A stretch of DNA of 64,000 nt from Ignisphaera aggregans DSM 17230 (GCA_000145985.1 CP002098.1:1177123-1241122); one strand, 5' to 3'; counted from the stretch's first letter, positions 35,662 through 45,567 are shown. The notes: generated by a model not told the origin, from the letters alone. Numbers and translations: made by a program.

Positions 35662-36759
35662 AGCTATGTTTTCTATAACAATCCTATAGATATATCTTCT
35701 TGGTGCATAATCTAATACCTTCCTATAGCTAGATATCACTCCTTTAGCTCTACATTCATATAATTCTCTATTCACCATATCTATAGCCTCATTAACATTT
35801 TTAGATATGATGTATAGATATATCTTTCCAGAGCTTTTTACAACCTCTAGTGCACTACATATCAATTTGTATGCATGGTGTGGAAGGTTCATAATTATGG
35901 CATCGAATTTTCCTATAAATCCTCTATTCTCTATAAAGTTAATACTGTCTATTTCGAGAATATCTATATATCCTTTAAGTCTATTCATCTCTATGCTTTC
36001 TCTTAGAAGCTTCAAAGCATCTCTATTAATATCACATGCAACTATATAGCTATTACTTATCTTTGCTATATGGAGAGCAAAAGGTCCTACACCTGTAAAA
36101 AGATCGAGAATAGATCTAGCGTAACTTAGCTCTTTAGCGACAAGGCTATGCTCTGTTGATAGAGATGGATTAAAATATGTTTTTGCAATATCTACAGCAA
36201 TTAATATTCCATGCTCTTTATGAATAGTCTTTGTCTTTTCTTCACCACCTATAAACACTATATTCCTTACTCTATGCATACCCTCGACAATACCCTTGGC
36301 ATAGATCGTTCTAACACTAGGATTGAGTTTTATTACAGCCTCTGTTATTGCTTCTCTATATCTCTCTAGAAGATCTCTACAATAAACTTCGATTAGAGCT
36401 ATATCTCCAATAATATCTATAGATGACGATATACATTCACCTATATCCCTACTACCAACAATATTTTCAAGCATTTTTCTAAGATCTATACCATGTATAA
36501 TCTCTCTATATTTATATTCAAAACAATGTTTTGAAATATTTAGTGTTGCTCCTTGACTATCTATACATTTAAGAATAATATCATCGCTATATATAGGAAT
36601 TACTACAGAGTCGTTAATATGTTTTATCTTTAGCTCCTTCCTAAGAGCTTTACACCTCTTTAAAATACCTAGAATTTCATTGGCTCTCCTCCTATCTATT
36701 ACAATAGCATTACTCTCTATACACATTTCCATCGTTATCCATCTCGCCTTATACATCAA
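35647..36759 (-). CDS. trm5: tRNA (guanine-N1)-methyltransferase Trm5 type
   Basis: 370 residues. A three-domain Trm5/Taw22 layout: divergent N-terminus, then YFNPSLSTEHSLVAKEL, DLFTGVGPFALHIAK (SAM motif I), DINRDALKLLRESIEMN, and NLPHHAYKLI (the NxPHxA motif of the active site). It methylates G37 and/or takes part in wyosine formation in archaeal tRNA-Phe. Confidence 0.9.
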   Translation of the reverse strand: MMYKARWITMEMCIESNAIVIDRRRANEILGILKRCKALRKELKIKHINDSVVIPIYSDDIILKCIDSQGATLNISKHCFEYKYREIIHGIDLRKMLENIVGSRDIGECISSSIDIIGDIALIEVYCRDLLERYREAITEAVIKLNPSVRTIYAKGIVEGMHRVRNIVFIGGEEKTKTIHKEHGILIAVDIAKTYFNPSLSTEHSLVAKELSYARSILDLFTGVGPFALHIAKISNSYIVACDINRDALKLLRESIEMNRLKGYIDILEIDSINFIENRGFIGKFDAIIMNLPHHAYKLICSALEVVKSSGKIYLYIISKNVNEAIDMVNRELYECRAKGVISSYRKVLDYAPRRYIYRIVIENIALHKF

Positions 36760-36806
36760 TTTATATTCTGACTTTCGTTATTATCTTTGTACTCGGTGTT
36801 TTTATA

Positions 36807-37649
36807 ATGATAAAGACCATTGGCGTAGTGGTAAAGCATGGAAGTACTACAGGTTATGAAATTGCTAGAAAGGTACTTGAATATGGTTCAAATGTTCTAG
36901 GCCTAGAGATGTTGTTAGAGGAGGAAATATCTGTTGATATTAATTGGAGAAATACCTTTAGTCTTGGTAGAGATAGGGTGGATATCATTATGGTTATAGG
37001 TGGTGATGGAACTCTCTTTAGAACTCTTCATAGACTTGGTGAAGATGTTGTACCTATAATGACTGTTAAGGCTGGTAGAAGAGGGTTTCTACTCGATGTA
37101 TATCCGGAGGAGGTTTTTGATAGACTTAGAGATCTTGTTGAGGGTAGATATAGATTGGTTGAATATATGAGGCTTGAAACATCTATTGAGGGTAGATATA
37201 CAAGAGCTTTACCTTTAGCTATAAACGATGTTGTTATAATTAATTGGCCATCTCTAAGAACAAAGATTATTAGAATTAGAATAAATGTTGATGGTGAGGA
37301 GCTCTATAGAGTCGAAGGCGATGGTATTATTATAGCTACACCCCTAGGCTCTTCAGGTTATGCTCTAGCTGCAGGAGGTCCACTAATAGATATAGATCTT
37401 GAGGCAATATCACTAGTGCCTATAGCATCAATACAGTTTAATACTAAGCCTGTTGTCCTAGCACCATCTAGAAGGATAGAGATTGAGATTCTTAGTGAAA
37501 GCGGTCCTGTTGCATGTATTGTTGATGGACAGAGTATAGAGACTGTTTATCCAGGTGAAATTATAAGGATTGGTAGAGCTAGGAGTAAGGTACCTATAAT
37601 AAGGTTTAGATATGTGAATAGCTATGCAAGGCTCAAATACATTGAGTAG
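36807..37649 (+). CDS. nadK: NAD kinase
   Basis: 280 residues. MVIGGDGTLFRTLH is the GGDG kinase motif, and PLGSSGYALAAGGPL the NAD-binding second motif. It makes NADP. The gene overlaps the following PIN-domain gene by 26 bases. Confidence 0.95.
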   Translation: MIKTIGVVVKHGSTTGYEIARKVLEYGSNVLGLEMLLEEEISVDINWRNTFSLGRDRVDIIMVIGGDGTLFRTLHRLGEDVVPIMTVKAGRRGFLLDVYPEEVFDRLRDLVEGRYRLVEYMRLETSIEGRYTRALPLAINDVVIINWPSLRTKIIRIRINVDGEELYRVEGDGIIIATPLGSSGYALAAGGPLIDIDLEAISLVPIASIQFNTKPVVLAPSRRIEIEILSESGPVACIVDGQSIETVYPGEIIRIGRARSKVPIIRFRYVNSYARLKYIE

Positions 37650-38049
37650 ATCTATATGTAACAAAGTTCTTGTTTTAGATACAGCAGCATTTCTAGCAGC
37701 ACTTCCTCTCCATATATATGGATACAAAATGTATACAACTCCAAGTGTCATAAATGAGGTTAGAGATAGTGAGAGTGTTACAAGATTAGAGATCTCCATC
37801 GATATAGATAGGATAGAGATTGTATCACCTAGTACTAGAAGTATATCACGTGCAGTAGAGATATCTAAGAGACTGGGGCTCTACAACCTTTTATCTAAAA
37901 CTGATATAGAGGTTATAGCTTTAGCTCTTGAGCTTAGGGAACAAGGTCTTAAACCTGTAGTCCTTACAGATGACTACGATATACAGATTTTACTAAGATC
38001 TATAGGAATAGAATTCAGATCTGTAAAGACTATGGGTATAAAAGACTAG
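37624..38049 (+). CDS. nob1: Nob1-like PIN endonuclease without the C-terminal zinc ribbon
   Basis: 141 residues. LVLDTAAFLAALP (first acidic residue), TTPSVINEVRD, LSKTDIEVIALALELREQ and LTDDYDIQILL are the PIN acidic motifs in the form typical of archaeal Nob1, the 16S rRNA 3'-end nuclease. The protein ends at MGIKD, where Nob1 normally continues into a four-Cys zinc ribbon; nothing like that follows before the convergent gene. It is translationally coupled to nadK. Confidence 0.75.
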   Translation: MQGSNTLSRSICNKVLVLDTAAFLAALPLHIYGYKMYTTPSVINEVRDSESVTRLEISIDIDRIEIVSPSTRSISRAVEISKRLGLYNLLSKTDIEVIALALELREQGLKPVVLTDDYDIQILLRSIGIEFRSVKTMGIKD

Positions 38050-39206
38050 CATTTTCTCTTAATCTTGGCAATAAAATAACCTGTAGTATCATGTATATGT
38101 GGATGAAATCTTGTGTATAGCTCTCTATTATCTCCAAAAACACCTCTCGAACCTCTTGATATATTTGTATCTATAACATCGAAACATCTATTCTCATTGA
38201 TAAACCTCTCTATCACATCCTCATTCTCCTCAACTGTAACTGTACATGTTGAATAGACAATAATTCCACCAATCTTCACAATTATTGAAGCTGATTTAAG
38301 AAACTGTATCTGGTATCTAGATGCCGATACAATATCGCTATAACTTTTCCTATCATATATCTTTGGTCTAACTCCTAGAGCACTACATGGAGGGTCTATG
38401 AGGATCTTATCTGCTTTAATCCATGGAAAATCTATGTGTAGATATCTAGAATCTGCTCTCCATATCTCTACAAGCTGTCTATATCCAAGTCTATCTAGGG
38501 TATTCTTCATCTCTTCTATACGCTTTCTAGAGTGATCAAATGCAAAGATATATGCCTTCCCCCTTGAAAGTTCAACCATATGGCCAGTCTTACCACCTGG
38601 AGCAGCACACATATCAACAATAATCTCACCTGGCTTTGGATCTACCACTCTAGATACATACATTGCTGGTAGACTCTGTGGATATATGAGACCCTCTCTA
38701 TACTCTGGTAATTCCCTTATTGGTGGAGCTCTATATACAGATCTTATAGTTTTTACAGCAAGCCCCTTCTTCCTCTCCAACATCTCTGAACAAGATAGCA
38801 TAGCTATACCCTCACCCACAACAACTCCATTCTCAGATACAATAGATACCTCATCACCTTTCTCAATATCACTAGAACATTTCACTACACCTGGAACATA
38901 TAGATGTGAACCTAGATAGACAGATTCAGCAGCATACTTATCAACAACAACCTTCTTATCATGAAGCTCAACTTTATATGGCCCCTGAATAGGTATGTAT
39001 ATAGCTTCACCAAGCTCTTCATCAACATATACATCTATCCCCCTACCCCTAAGCCTATCAATAATCTCCCCAACACTAGTTTTAAGAGTATTAACACGTA
39101 GATAAAGCCTAGAACCGGGTTTTGTAATAGCCTCTAGAAAATCTCTATAAAAATCCCCATAAACCCTCTTTAAAGCACTAATAACACCCTCATCATATAT
39201 AAGCAT
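38046..39206 (-). CDS. NOL1/NOP2/Sun-family RNA m5C methyltransferase with PUA domain
   Basis: The open frame runs back into the tRNA-Ser gene, so the ATG at 39206 (MLIYDEGVISALKRVY) is the plausible start, ~386 residues. A PUA-like domain (~95-165; VDKYAAESVYLGSHLYVPGV) precedes the methyltransferase: DMCAAPGGKTGHM, DPPCSALGVRPK (catalytic Cys) and YSTCTVTVEENE (second Cys). It makes 5-methylcytosine in tRNA or rRNA. Confidence 0.92.
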   Translation of the reverse strand: MLIYDEGVISALKRVYGDFYRDFLEAITKPGSRLYLRVNTLKTSVGEIIDRLRGRGIDVYVDEELGEAIYIPIQGPYKVELHDKKVVVDKYAAESVYLGSHLYVPGVVKCSSDIEKGDEVSIVSENGVVVGEGIAMLSCSEMLERKKGLAVKTIRSVYRAPPIRELPEYREGLIYPQSLPAMYVSRVVDPKPGEIIVDMCAAPGGKTGHMVELSRGKAYIFAFDHSRKRIEEMKNTLDRLGYRQLVEIWRADSRYLHIDFPWIKADKILIDPPCSALGVRPKIYDRKSYSDIVSASRYQIQFLKSASIIVKIGGIIVYSTCTVTVEENEDVIERFINENRCFDVIDTNISRGSRGVFGDNRELYTRFHPHIHDTTGYFIAKIKRKC

Positions 39207-39286
39207 AGTTAAAACCATACATAGAACAATATGCAATAAGACTAATAAAACTCCTAACACACTTAAACCATTGAGAAGAAATTCGT

Positions 39287-39376
39287 GCCGGGGTGGCCGA
39301 GCGGTCCAAGGCGGTGGGCTCGAGACCCACTGGCGGTTATACCGCCGCGCGGGTTCAAATCCCGCCCCCGGCGCCA
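39287..39376 (+). tRNA. tRNA-Ser (CGA)
   Basis: Class II tRNA: acceptor GCCGGGG/CCCCGGC, anticodon stem GTGGG/CCCAC and loop CTCGAGA (CGA), long variable arm TGGCGGTTATACCGCC, T-arm GGTTCAAATCC, discriminator G, and encoded CCA at 39374-39376. Divergent from the NSUN gene. Confidence 0.93.
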
Positions 39377-39398
39377 AATGGCTTATGATCTACAACAG

Positions 39399-40811
39399 CT
39401 ATATTCTCTTTAGATTCTTTCTAAATTCGTTGATACATGTAACCAAATCTTCCTCAGTTAGTATTGCTGGTCTAGATCCTCTCCTCCATATATAGATATG
39501 CAATACCCCTTTAGAATCGTAATAATATCTAATAACTAGATCTGATAGAGTACTATTTATATAGCTAGATTCTTTGTCTATATAGGAACCCATTCTAACT
39601 ATAATTCTATTCTGTTTCTTGAGCTCCATTATCTGGTTATAGAGATTGGATATATATTCTTTGCTAGGTAGGGTTTTCAAAGGTATTTCAATCCCGTGGA
39701 AAACAACTACATCTGGATTAACACTATTGATAATCTCTAGCTCATAAGATGATAGATGCGGTATACTCATAGAGAATGGATTTATACCCCTTAAAACAAT
39801 GTTATTCTCAAGAAATCTATTTAGCTGTTCATAGATATTGGGATCATCAGAAATAATTTTTATGAGTCTAGTAAGAAGATCCTTCATATCTGGTTCTGAA
39901 TATCTATAGCTGATTACCAAAACCTTTAAATTGTTTATATATGCAGCAATCAATGGTACAAACGGTGTATATACAGGTCTAGCATCCGCTGGATACTCAA
40001 TGTATATGGAGAAACCTCTATGTATATGTCCAGCAAATTTCTGTATAGTGCTACACCCCAGCTCCAGTTCCTCTACACCATGGCCAGGTATCTCCTCTAG
40101 AAGTACAGGCATATGCACCTCGATTCCATGTCCCTCAGATATGGAGAAGTGGACACGTGCAACATCTATAGGAGCATTTCTAATTTTTCTAATCTCCATT
40201 TCGCGAACCAGAAGCCCTCGCTCTATTCTGTGCTTAAGCGCTATTATTACATCGGATACAAACTCTATATCACCTAGTGCTGTAGATTCCTTCCCACGCT
40301 CAAGCTCTACCACTAAAACTATTAGTTTTTCAAAATTTGTTGCAAGTTCATAGAAATAGTTCTGTATATATGATCTCCTCGATATATCACTTCCAATAGC
40401 CTTTAACACAGGTGTAATAGAGTCTACAACAACAACACTAGGATCATATTCACTAACAATCTTTGCAATACTATTAAAAATCTCATCTGCCTCCAGAGTC
40501 AGTGGAAACTTAACAAATTTTAATAATCCTTTAGATTCAGCATCATCAAAAAACATTCTGAATTTTCTCATAATCCTGAAAAGCTTATCCTTACTCTCCT
40601 GAAGCGATATATAGAGACATCTATGTCCTTTCAATGTATTTGCATAGCATATGGTAGAAGCAAATGTTGTTTTTCCAGACCCCGGATGACCTGCAATAAC
40701 TATTAATGCACCATTATCTAAAGCTCCTCTAAATCTATGGTCAAGCTCTTTAACACCAAATATATATCCATAGCTATTAGAAGCACTATGGCCATTCATC
40801 GATATCGCCAT
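39399..40811 (-). CDS. KaiC/RadA-like (RecA superfamily) ATPase
   Basis: 470 residues. Walker A AGHPGSGKTTFAS (~residues 36-48), CLYISLQESKDKL (catalytic Glu region), and Walker B PSVVVVDSITPVL in the first half match archaeal KaiC-like proteins. The second half (~250-470) is a degenerate domain without a clear P-loop (LKVLVISYRYSEPDMKD). The role is probably regulatory or signalling; unknown. Confidence 0.8.
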   Translation of the reverse strand: MAISMNGHSASNSYGYIFGVKELDHRFRGALDNGALIVIAGHPGSGKTTFASTICYANTLKGHRCLYISLQESKDKLFRIMRKFRMFFDDAESKGLLKFVKFPLTLEADEIFNSIAKIVSEYDPSVVVVDSITPVLKAIGSDISRRSYIQNYFYELATNFEKLIVLVVELERGKESTALGDIEFVSDVIIALKHRIERGLLVREMEIRKIRNAPIDVARVHFSISEGHGIEVHMPVLLEEIPGHGVEELELGCSTIQKFAGHIHRGFSIYIEYPADARPVYTPFVPLIAAYINNLKVLVISYRYSEPDMKDLLTRLIKIISDDPNIYEQLNRFLENNIVLRGINPFSMSIPHLSSYELEIINSVNPDVVVFHGIEIPLKTLPSKEYISNLYNQIMELKKQNRIIVRMGSYIDKESSYINSTLSDLVIRYYYDSKGVLHIYIWRRGSRPAILTEEDLVTCINEFRKNLKRI

Positions 40812-40938
40812 ACTCTATGAACATTCCTATCTATACTACTTTGTATTAAGATGCTTAATAAGTTTATTAGCTAAATATAGAAAGGTAGTCGCCTATCTAT
40901 AGATATGCTATGATAGGTATATACTCAGATAACTTTAT

Positions 40939-40960
40939 AAACTGTGTAAGTGCACAGTTT
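40939..40960. promoter_or_regulatory. operator-like palindrome beside the promoter of the DUF5320/DUF134 genes
   Basis: AAACTGTG, six bases, CACAGTTT: a perfect 8-bp inverted repeat. It overlaps the end of the TATA box (CTTTATAAAC, 40933-40942) and covers the expected transcription start. A GGTGA site and the ATG at 40981 follow. The downstream DUF134 protein is a plausible binder. Confidence 0.6.
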
Positions 40961-40980
40961 ATGTATAAGGTGAGAAATAT

Positions 40981-41304
40981 ATGCCTAATGGCTGGCACTA
41001 TTGGTGGGGACCAGGGCCTAAGAGGCATCATGTATGGTGGTGGTTAGCATACTATAGCGGTGCTACACCAGTATCACCTCCACCACCAGGAATGCCTGGA
41101 TGGTACTGGTTTTTAGAGCTATTGAGAAAGGGATATAGGATTCCATGGCTACCATATACATATCCTCCTAGAGATCCTAGAGAGGAACTAGAATATATAA
41201 GGAGTTATAAGGAGACATTGGAGAGAGATCTAAAGGAGCTTCAGGATGAGCTTAAGAGTGTTGAGGAAAGGATTAAGGAGCTTGAGGAGAAGGTTAAGAA
41301 GTAG
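40981..41304 (+). CDS. DUF5320-like small protein
   Basis: 107 residues. The first ~55 are rich in Trp, Pro, Gly and Tyr (GWHYWWGPGPKRHHVWWW); the last ~40 form a charged coiled coil (LKELQDELKSVEERIKELEE). This composition and its neighbour DUF134 match DUF5320 proteins. The GGTGA site is seven bases upstream. The function is unknown, possibly connected with metal-cofactor proteins often found near DUF134. Confidence 0.7.
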   Translation: MPNGWHYWWGPGPKRHHVWWWLAYYSGATPVSPPPPGMPGWYWFLELLRKGYRIPWLPYTYPPRDPREELEYIRSYKETLERDLKELQDELKSVEERIKELEEKVKK

Positions 41305-41367
41305 TTATAGTATAGCTATAAACTCTTATATTTCAAATATTTTTTAAATATCTTAGCAATACATTGT

Positions 41368-41739
41368 GTGGTCATTGTGCATCGTAGGAGATTTCGTTGG
41401 TGTGCTAGAAACGGCTGGATTGGTAGGTTTAGAGAGCCAAGATTTATTGGTCTAGAGATAAGGGATACACTATTTATACCATTTGATGAAAATGGTAATG
41501 AGATTAGGGGGGAGCCTATCTATATATATCCGGATGAGCTAGAAGCATTTAGGCTAGTCTATCTAGAGAATATGTCTCAGGAAGATGCTGCCAAGATGAT
41601 GAATACCTCTAGAGGAACTCTATGGAGATTACTAGAATCTGCGAGAAGGAAAATTGCTCAGGCATTGGTAGAAGTAAGACCTATAGCGATTATAGGGGTT
41701 TCTAGAGCAGATGAAAGATGTCTTGATGAAGGGTCTTAA
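41368..41739 (+). CDS. DUF134 helix-turn-helix protein
   Basis: 123 residues. FIPFDENGNEIRGEPIYIYPDELEAFRLVYLE is the family's N-terminal signature, and SQEDAAKMMNTSRGTLWRLLESARRKIAQAL is a sigma-region-4-like helix-turn-helix. It lies 63 bases after the DUF5320 gene, probably in one transcript, and may autoregulate it through the palindrome at 40939-40960. Confidence 0.88.
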   Translation: MVIVHRRRFRWCARNGWIGRFREPRFIGLEIRDTLFIPFDENGNEIRGEPIYIYPDELEAFRLVYLENMSQEDAAKMMNTSRGTLWRLLESARRKIAQALVEVRPIAIIGVSRADERCLDEGS

Positions 41740-41761
41740 GATCTTTGGTTCTTATAAATCG

Positions 41762-42655
41762 CTAATCTATAGAAATCCCCAGTATATATCCAAGAGCTTT
41801 TCCAGCTATGTACAATACTATTGATACTCCCAGTAGAAGTGCTGTTGATTCGAGAAACTCCCTTAGATATTTTCTATGGTATATAACATAGCTATAGAAT
41901 GACATATATGCTATAACCATTACTGCTATAGCTATAGATATACTAAATGCTATTACAATACTCTTTATAGTGAAATAGGGTATTGCTAGAAGTATAACTA
42001 CAATAAAATACGCACTTCCAGTATACATTGCTGCAACTCTAGGATCTTTACCAGCTTCATGCTTAGCTTGAGCATACGATGCTATAGCCATTGATATTGC
42101 TGCAGATATTCCTGCTAAAAGACCTGCTATACCAGCACTAAGAGTATTTGCAAAAGCTCCTATACCACCTGCATAAACTCCTGTGAGCTCTACCAAGGCA
42201 TCTGAAATTCCAAGAGCTATAGATCCCAAATATCTTATTCTAACTTCATCGATATTTTCTAGGAATTCTTTTTCATGTCTCTCCTCATCTATTATTATAT
42301 CCTCTAATTCTTTTCCAAAATCTGGATATCTCTCCAAAACTTCTCTATACACAGATGATGCATCTCTCTCTTTAAGCTCTAATAGTTTTAGAACTACTGT
42401 TACTCCAAAGAGTATTAGTATTATTGACCATATAAACCCTGTTATTATAGTAAATCTAGGTCTGCATTCATTGCTTAGCTTTTTCCAAAACATATAGTGT
42501 CTATATTCATCTTCAGAAGCTTTTTCCAGAATTGTACGTATCTTTCTATTTACTATAGGTATTCTTGATAATGCTCTATATATGCTATAGGCTTTGTATT
42601 CATCTAGACATATGTCTCTTATCTGTTTAGATAGAGATACGCTATTCACTTTCAT
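41762..42655 (-). CDS. rubrerythrin-VIT1 fusion, probable iron/manganese transporter
   Basis: 297 residues. Residues 1-130 are a ferritin-like helical domain with ExxH-type ligands (DEYKAYSIYRALS, EKASEDEYRHYMFW, IDEERHEKEFLENI). Residues ~140-297 are a VIT1/CCC1 membrane domain (GISDALVELTGVYAG; ISAAISMAIASYAQAK) with about four membrane helices. Such fusions export or store Fe/Mn. An Fe-responsive DtxR and feoBA are 5 kb away. Confidence 0.87.
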   Translation of the reverse strand: MKVNSVSLSKQIRDICLDEYKAYSIYRALSRIPIVNRKIRTILEKASEDEYRHYMFWKKLSNECRPRFTIITGFIWSIILILFGVTVVLKLLELKERDASSVYREVLERYPDFGKELEDIIIDEERHEKEFLENIDEVRIRYLGSIALGISDALVELTGVYAGGIGAFANTLSAGIAGLLAGISAAISMAIASYAQAKHEAGKDPRVAAMYTGSAYFIVVILLAIPYFTIKSIVIAFSISIAIAVMVIAYMSFYSYVIYHRKYLREFLESTALLLGVSIVLYIAGKALGYILGISID

Positions 42656-42756
42656 CCCTAGTTTATAGCTGTTTTATCTCTCTTAAATCTCTAATCTATA
42701 ACCAGATAATAGTACTACTTAATAACTAGGTATTACGTTTCTATTGTGGCGATAAT

Positions 42757-44040
42757 ATGGATAAGACTATAATGGCTATAGCACGATCTGGATCTATCCC
42801 AGATGAAGTGGTTTCTGTTGCAAAGGCTGAGGGTGTTGATATAGATAAGCTTAGGAAGTGGCTTGCTGAGGGAAAGGTGATTATTGTTAGAAATGTTAGG
42901 AGGAGTGATAAGGTTAGGATAGTTGGTATTGGAAAAGGGCTTTCAACAAAGGTGAATGTTAATATAGGTACTAGTACAACTGTTGTAGATATTAATATGG
43001 AGAAGGAGAAAGCTACTATAGCTGTTAAATATGGTGCTGATACTATTATGGATTTGAGTATTGGGGGTGATATTAGGGAGATTAGAAGGGAGCTTATGAA
43101 AGCCTCAGAACCCCTACCCTTTGGAACTGTTCCAACATATCAGGCATATATAGAGGGGGTTGCAAAGTTTAAGGCACTTCCACCTGAGGATTTCTTTCTA
43201 AAGATTGTAGAGGAGCATCTGAGGGATGGAGTAGATTTTATGACTATACATGCTGGGATAACTCTAGATCTTGCTAAAAAAGCTGTGAAGAGTAGTCGTA
43301 TTGAGCCTATAGTTAGTAGGGGTGGAGCTCTACTAGCTGGCTGGATGCTGGAGAACAATAGTGAGAATCCCTATTACAAAAACTGGGACTATCTATTAGA
43401 GCTATTTGCAGAGTACGATGCAACTATAAGTCTTGGAGATGCATTAAGACCTGGTGCTATAGCTGATGCTCTTGATGAGCTACAGATTGCTGAGCTCATC
43501 AATAATGCTAGACTTGTGAAGATTGCTAGAGAGAAAGGTGTACAGGTAATGGTTGAAGGACCAGGCCATGTTCCTCTACATAAGATTGTTGCTGATATAA
43601 GGCTTATGAAGAGTTTAACTGATGAAGCTCCATATTATGTATTAGGTCCTCTGGTTACAGATATAGCTATGGGCTATGACCATATAGCTTCAGCAATAGG
43701 AGCAACTATAGCTGCTGCTGAGGGAGCAGATCTCATATGTTATCTAACTCCAGCTGAACACTTATCTCTTCCTAATCCTGAGCAGGTAAAGGAGGGGTTG
43801 ATAGCTGCTAAGATAGCTGCTCATGCTGGAGATATTGTTAAGCTTGGAGATAAGGCTATGGCGAGAGATATAGAGGTTAGTATATATAGAGCAAAACTTG
43901 ATTGGAATAAAATGATAGATTTGGCTCTAGATAGAGAGAAAGCTAATGCAATATATAGACAGTTTGGTGTGAAGACAACATCTTGCAATATGTGTGGCTC
44001 CCTATGTGTATTTCTAATACTATCTAGGTATAGGGGATAG
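42757..44040 (+). CDS. thiC: phosphomethylpyrimidine synthase ThiC
   Basis: 427 residues. [50 protein letters not shown] and [11 protein letters not shown] run in the ThiC order, and the C-terminal Fe-S motif CNMCGSLC is present. It is a radical-SAM enzyme of thiamine pyrimidine synthesis. No TPP riboswitch is evident in the ~100-base leader. Confidence 0.96.
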   Translation: MDKTIMAIARSGSIPDEVVSVAKAEGVDIDKLRKWLAEGKVIIVRNVRRSDKVRIVGIGKGLSTKVNVNIGTSTTVVDINMEKEKATIAVKYGADTIMDLSIGGDIREIRRELMKASEPLPFGTVPTYQAYIEGVAKFKALPPEDFFLKIVEEHLRDGVDFMTIHAGITLDLAKKAVKSSRIEPIVSRGGALLAGWMLENNSENPYYKNWDYLLELFAEYDATISLGDALRPGAIADALDELQIAELINNARLVKIAREKGVQVMVEGPGHVPLHKIVADIRLMKSLTDEAPYYVLGPLVTDIAMGYDHIASAIGATIAAAEGADLICYLTPAEHLSLPNPEQVKEGLIAAKIAAHAGDIVKLGDKAMARDIEVSIYRAKLDWNKMIDLALDREKANAIYRQFGVKTTSCNMCGSLCVFLILSRYRG

Positions 44041-44042
44041 AG

Positions 44043-44570
44043 ATGTCGTGTCAATATAGTATTGGCTATCCATGGCTATGGAGTACATGGGTTAAAGCTC
44101 CCATACTAAAAAATAGTAGGCTTGTAATAGCATCTGCATGTCTACCCTATGTAAATAGAAAGCTATTTGAGGATATAGCTAGGGATAGCACAGTACTATT
44201 TGCATGTCCTGAAAGAGAACATTCAGCTCTCTATGGAAAGATAGCCTCTATCATTAGAAGCTCAAGGCCTAGTGAAATACATATTGTAACAATTGATGGA
44301 AGTCCACACTGTTTTAATCTACATGCAAGTGCTAATGAGGCAGAGTATATCCTTGGTGAAAAAATTAATAAGAAGCATTTTGTTGTTTTAGATGGTGAGA
44401 AACTTATAGAGATAGATCCTAATAGTATAAGAGTTGCAAGATATCTACATCTGGTCGATATACTTTATAAAATGAATAGAGAGCTTATAGACAGAGAGCT
44501 TATGAAGCACAGCCTAGAGTATAGGAAATATAGTGAAAATAAATCCATTAGTTCAGAGCAAAGTAGTTAG
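44043..44570 (+). CDS. conserved hypothetical protein downstream of thiC
   Basis: 175 residues, ATG two bases after the thiC stop, so co-transcribed and probably coupled. A Rossmann-like alternation is seen (RLVIASACLPYV, STVLFACPERE, EIHIVTIDGSPHCFNLHASANEAEYI). Four or five cysteines are scattered and could carry a cluster. I do not recognise the family. A link to thiamine or Fe-S metabolism is inferred from position only. Confidence 0.6.
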   Translation: MSCQYSIGYPWLWSTWVKAPILKNSRLVIASACLPYVNRKLFEDIARDSTVLFACPEREHSALYGKIASIIRSSRPSEIHIVTIDGSPHCFNLHASANEAEYILGEKINKKHFVVLDGEKLIEIDPNSIRVARYLHLVDILYKMNRELIDRELMKHSLEYRKYSENKSISSEQSS

Positions 44571-44607
44571 ATGTTTTTGACAACATTATGATGAATATAA
44601 ATTCTGT

Positions 44608-44630
44608 ATGTCCTAATATATTTAGGACAT
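44608..44630. repeat. perfect 9-bp palindrome between convergent genes
   Basis: ATGTCCTAA, five bases TATAT, TTAGGACAT. It lies in the 114-base space between two convergent stops, so a transcription-terminating hairpin or a stray operator are both possible. There is no T-run directly after it. Confidence 0.5.
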
Positions 44631-44684
44631 AAATATATAATGAATTATTAAAGATATTAAATGGGAAATGAATATGAGACTTGT

Positions 44685-45551
44685 TTAGAATCCTAGGGCT
44701 GCAAGACTATATATTGGATCTACAATTCTATGTATACCTCCTTCTTCTCTAACAATATAAAGTCTTTTTAAATTCTTTAAGAAGTTATTGAGGGTGTATG
44801 GAGATATTGTTGTTTCTCTAAGCATTTCATACCATCTAGCACCCTTAACAAGCATTCTAATAACTCTTCTAAGCTGTGGTGATTTTCTTGAAAGTATTTG
44901 TTCAAGATCCTTTTTAGCAATCTCTGTAGCAATTCTAATTGTCTCCTCAAGAGCTTTGCTATGGTCTAGATTTGATGAGCATCTCTGATATCCATATATA
45001 GCTAGCCATCCAGGTAGAGTACCAATAGTATCTATAACTTCTCTAAGCTCATTGTGAGAGTAGCTTACTCCACATTCTTTTAATCCCTGTTCAATATATG
45101 AAATTCCTCTATCCTTATCCCATTCATTAATAGCTATAGTAGTAATACTCTCAATTCTTTTTCTAGTAACTCTTTTGAGTAATTCTATTGAGTTCTCAGG
45201 AGGATCTACTAATATGAATATGGTATTTCTATCCTTTATCTCTGGCAATAATGGATATATCTTTTTCCTAAGTACTCTAAGATTCTCTATACTGTCTAGA
45301 ACTATTATCTCTAGATCTTCACTCTCTACACCATTCACAATGTCTTTCTCCATATCTATATATCTAGCTCTAATCCCTCTATTCCTAAGTATGTCCAGCA
45401 TTACCATAGCTATACTAGTCTTTCCACTTTTTCTCGGACCCTCAATAACTATCACATTACTCTTCTCTATAGCTCTAAGTATCTCTTTAATTTCTTCATC
45501 TCTATCAAATAGCTCCTCTTTTGTTGTACAAGGTCTTAGTAGGAATGGCAC
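44685..45551 (-). CDS. archaeal-type AAA/STAND ATPase
   Basis: 288 residues. ELFDRDEEIKEILRAIE leads to Walker A IEGPRKSGKTS, and Walker B EIIVLDSIENL follows; the C-terminus is a winged helix (MLRETTISPYTLNNFLKNLKRLYIVREEGG). This is the standard archaeal ATPase (PF01637) plan. The function is unknown. A similar ATPase lies at 51-52 kb. Confidence 0.8.
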   Translation of the reverse strand: MPFLLRPCTTKEELFDRDEEIKEILRAIEKSNVIVIEGPRKSGKTSIAMVMLDILRNRGIRARYIDMEKDIVNGVESEDLEIIVLDSIENLRVLRKKIYPLLPEIKDRNTIFILVDPPENSIELLKRVTRKRIESITTIAINEWDKDRGISYIEQGLKECGVSYSHNELREVIDTIGTLPGWLAIYGYQRCSSNLDHSKALEETIRIATEIAKKDLEQILSRKSPQLRRVIRMLVKGARWYEMLRETTISPYTLNNFLKNLKRLYIVREEGGIHRIVDPIYSLAALGF

Positions 45552-45567
45552 TATATCTCCCTGTGTA

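Noticed and set aside
39271..39495. 74-aa ORF over tRNA-Ser
   Set aside because: Its sequence is the translation of the tRNA-Ser(CGA) gene.
42757..42760. TPP riboswitch before thiC
   Set aside because: The ~100-base leader lacks the conserved THI-box core sequences.
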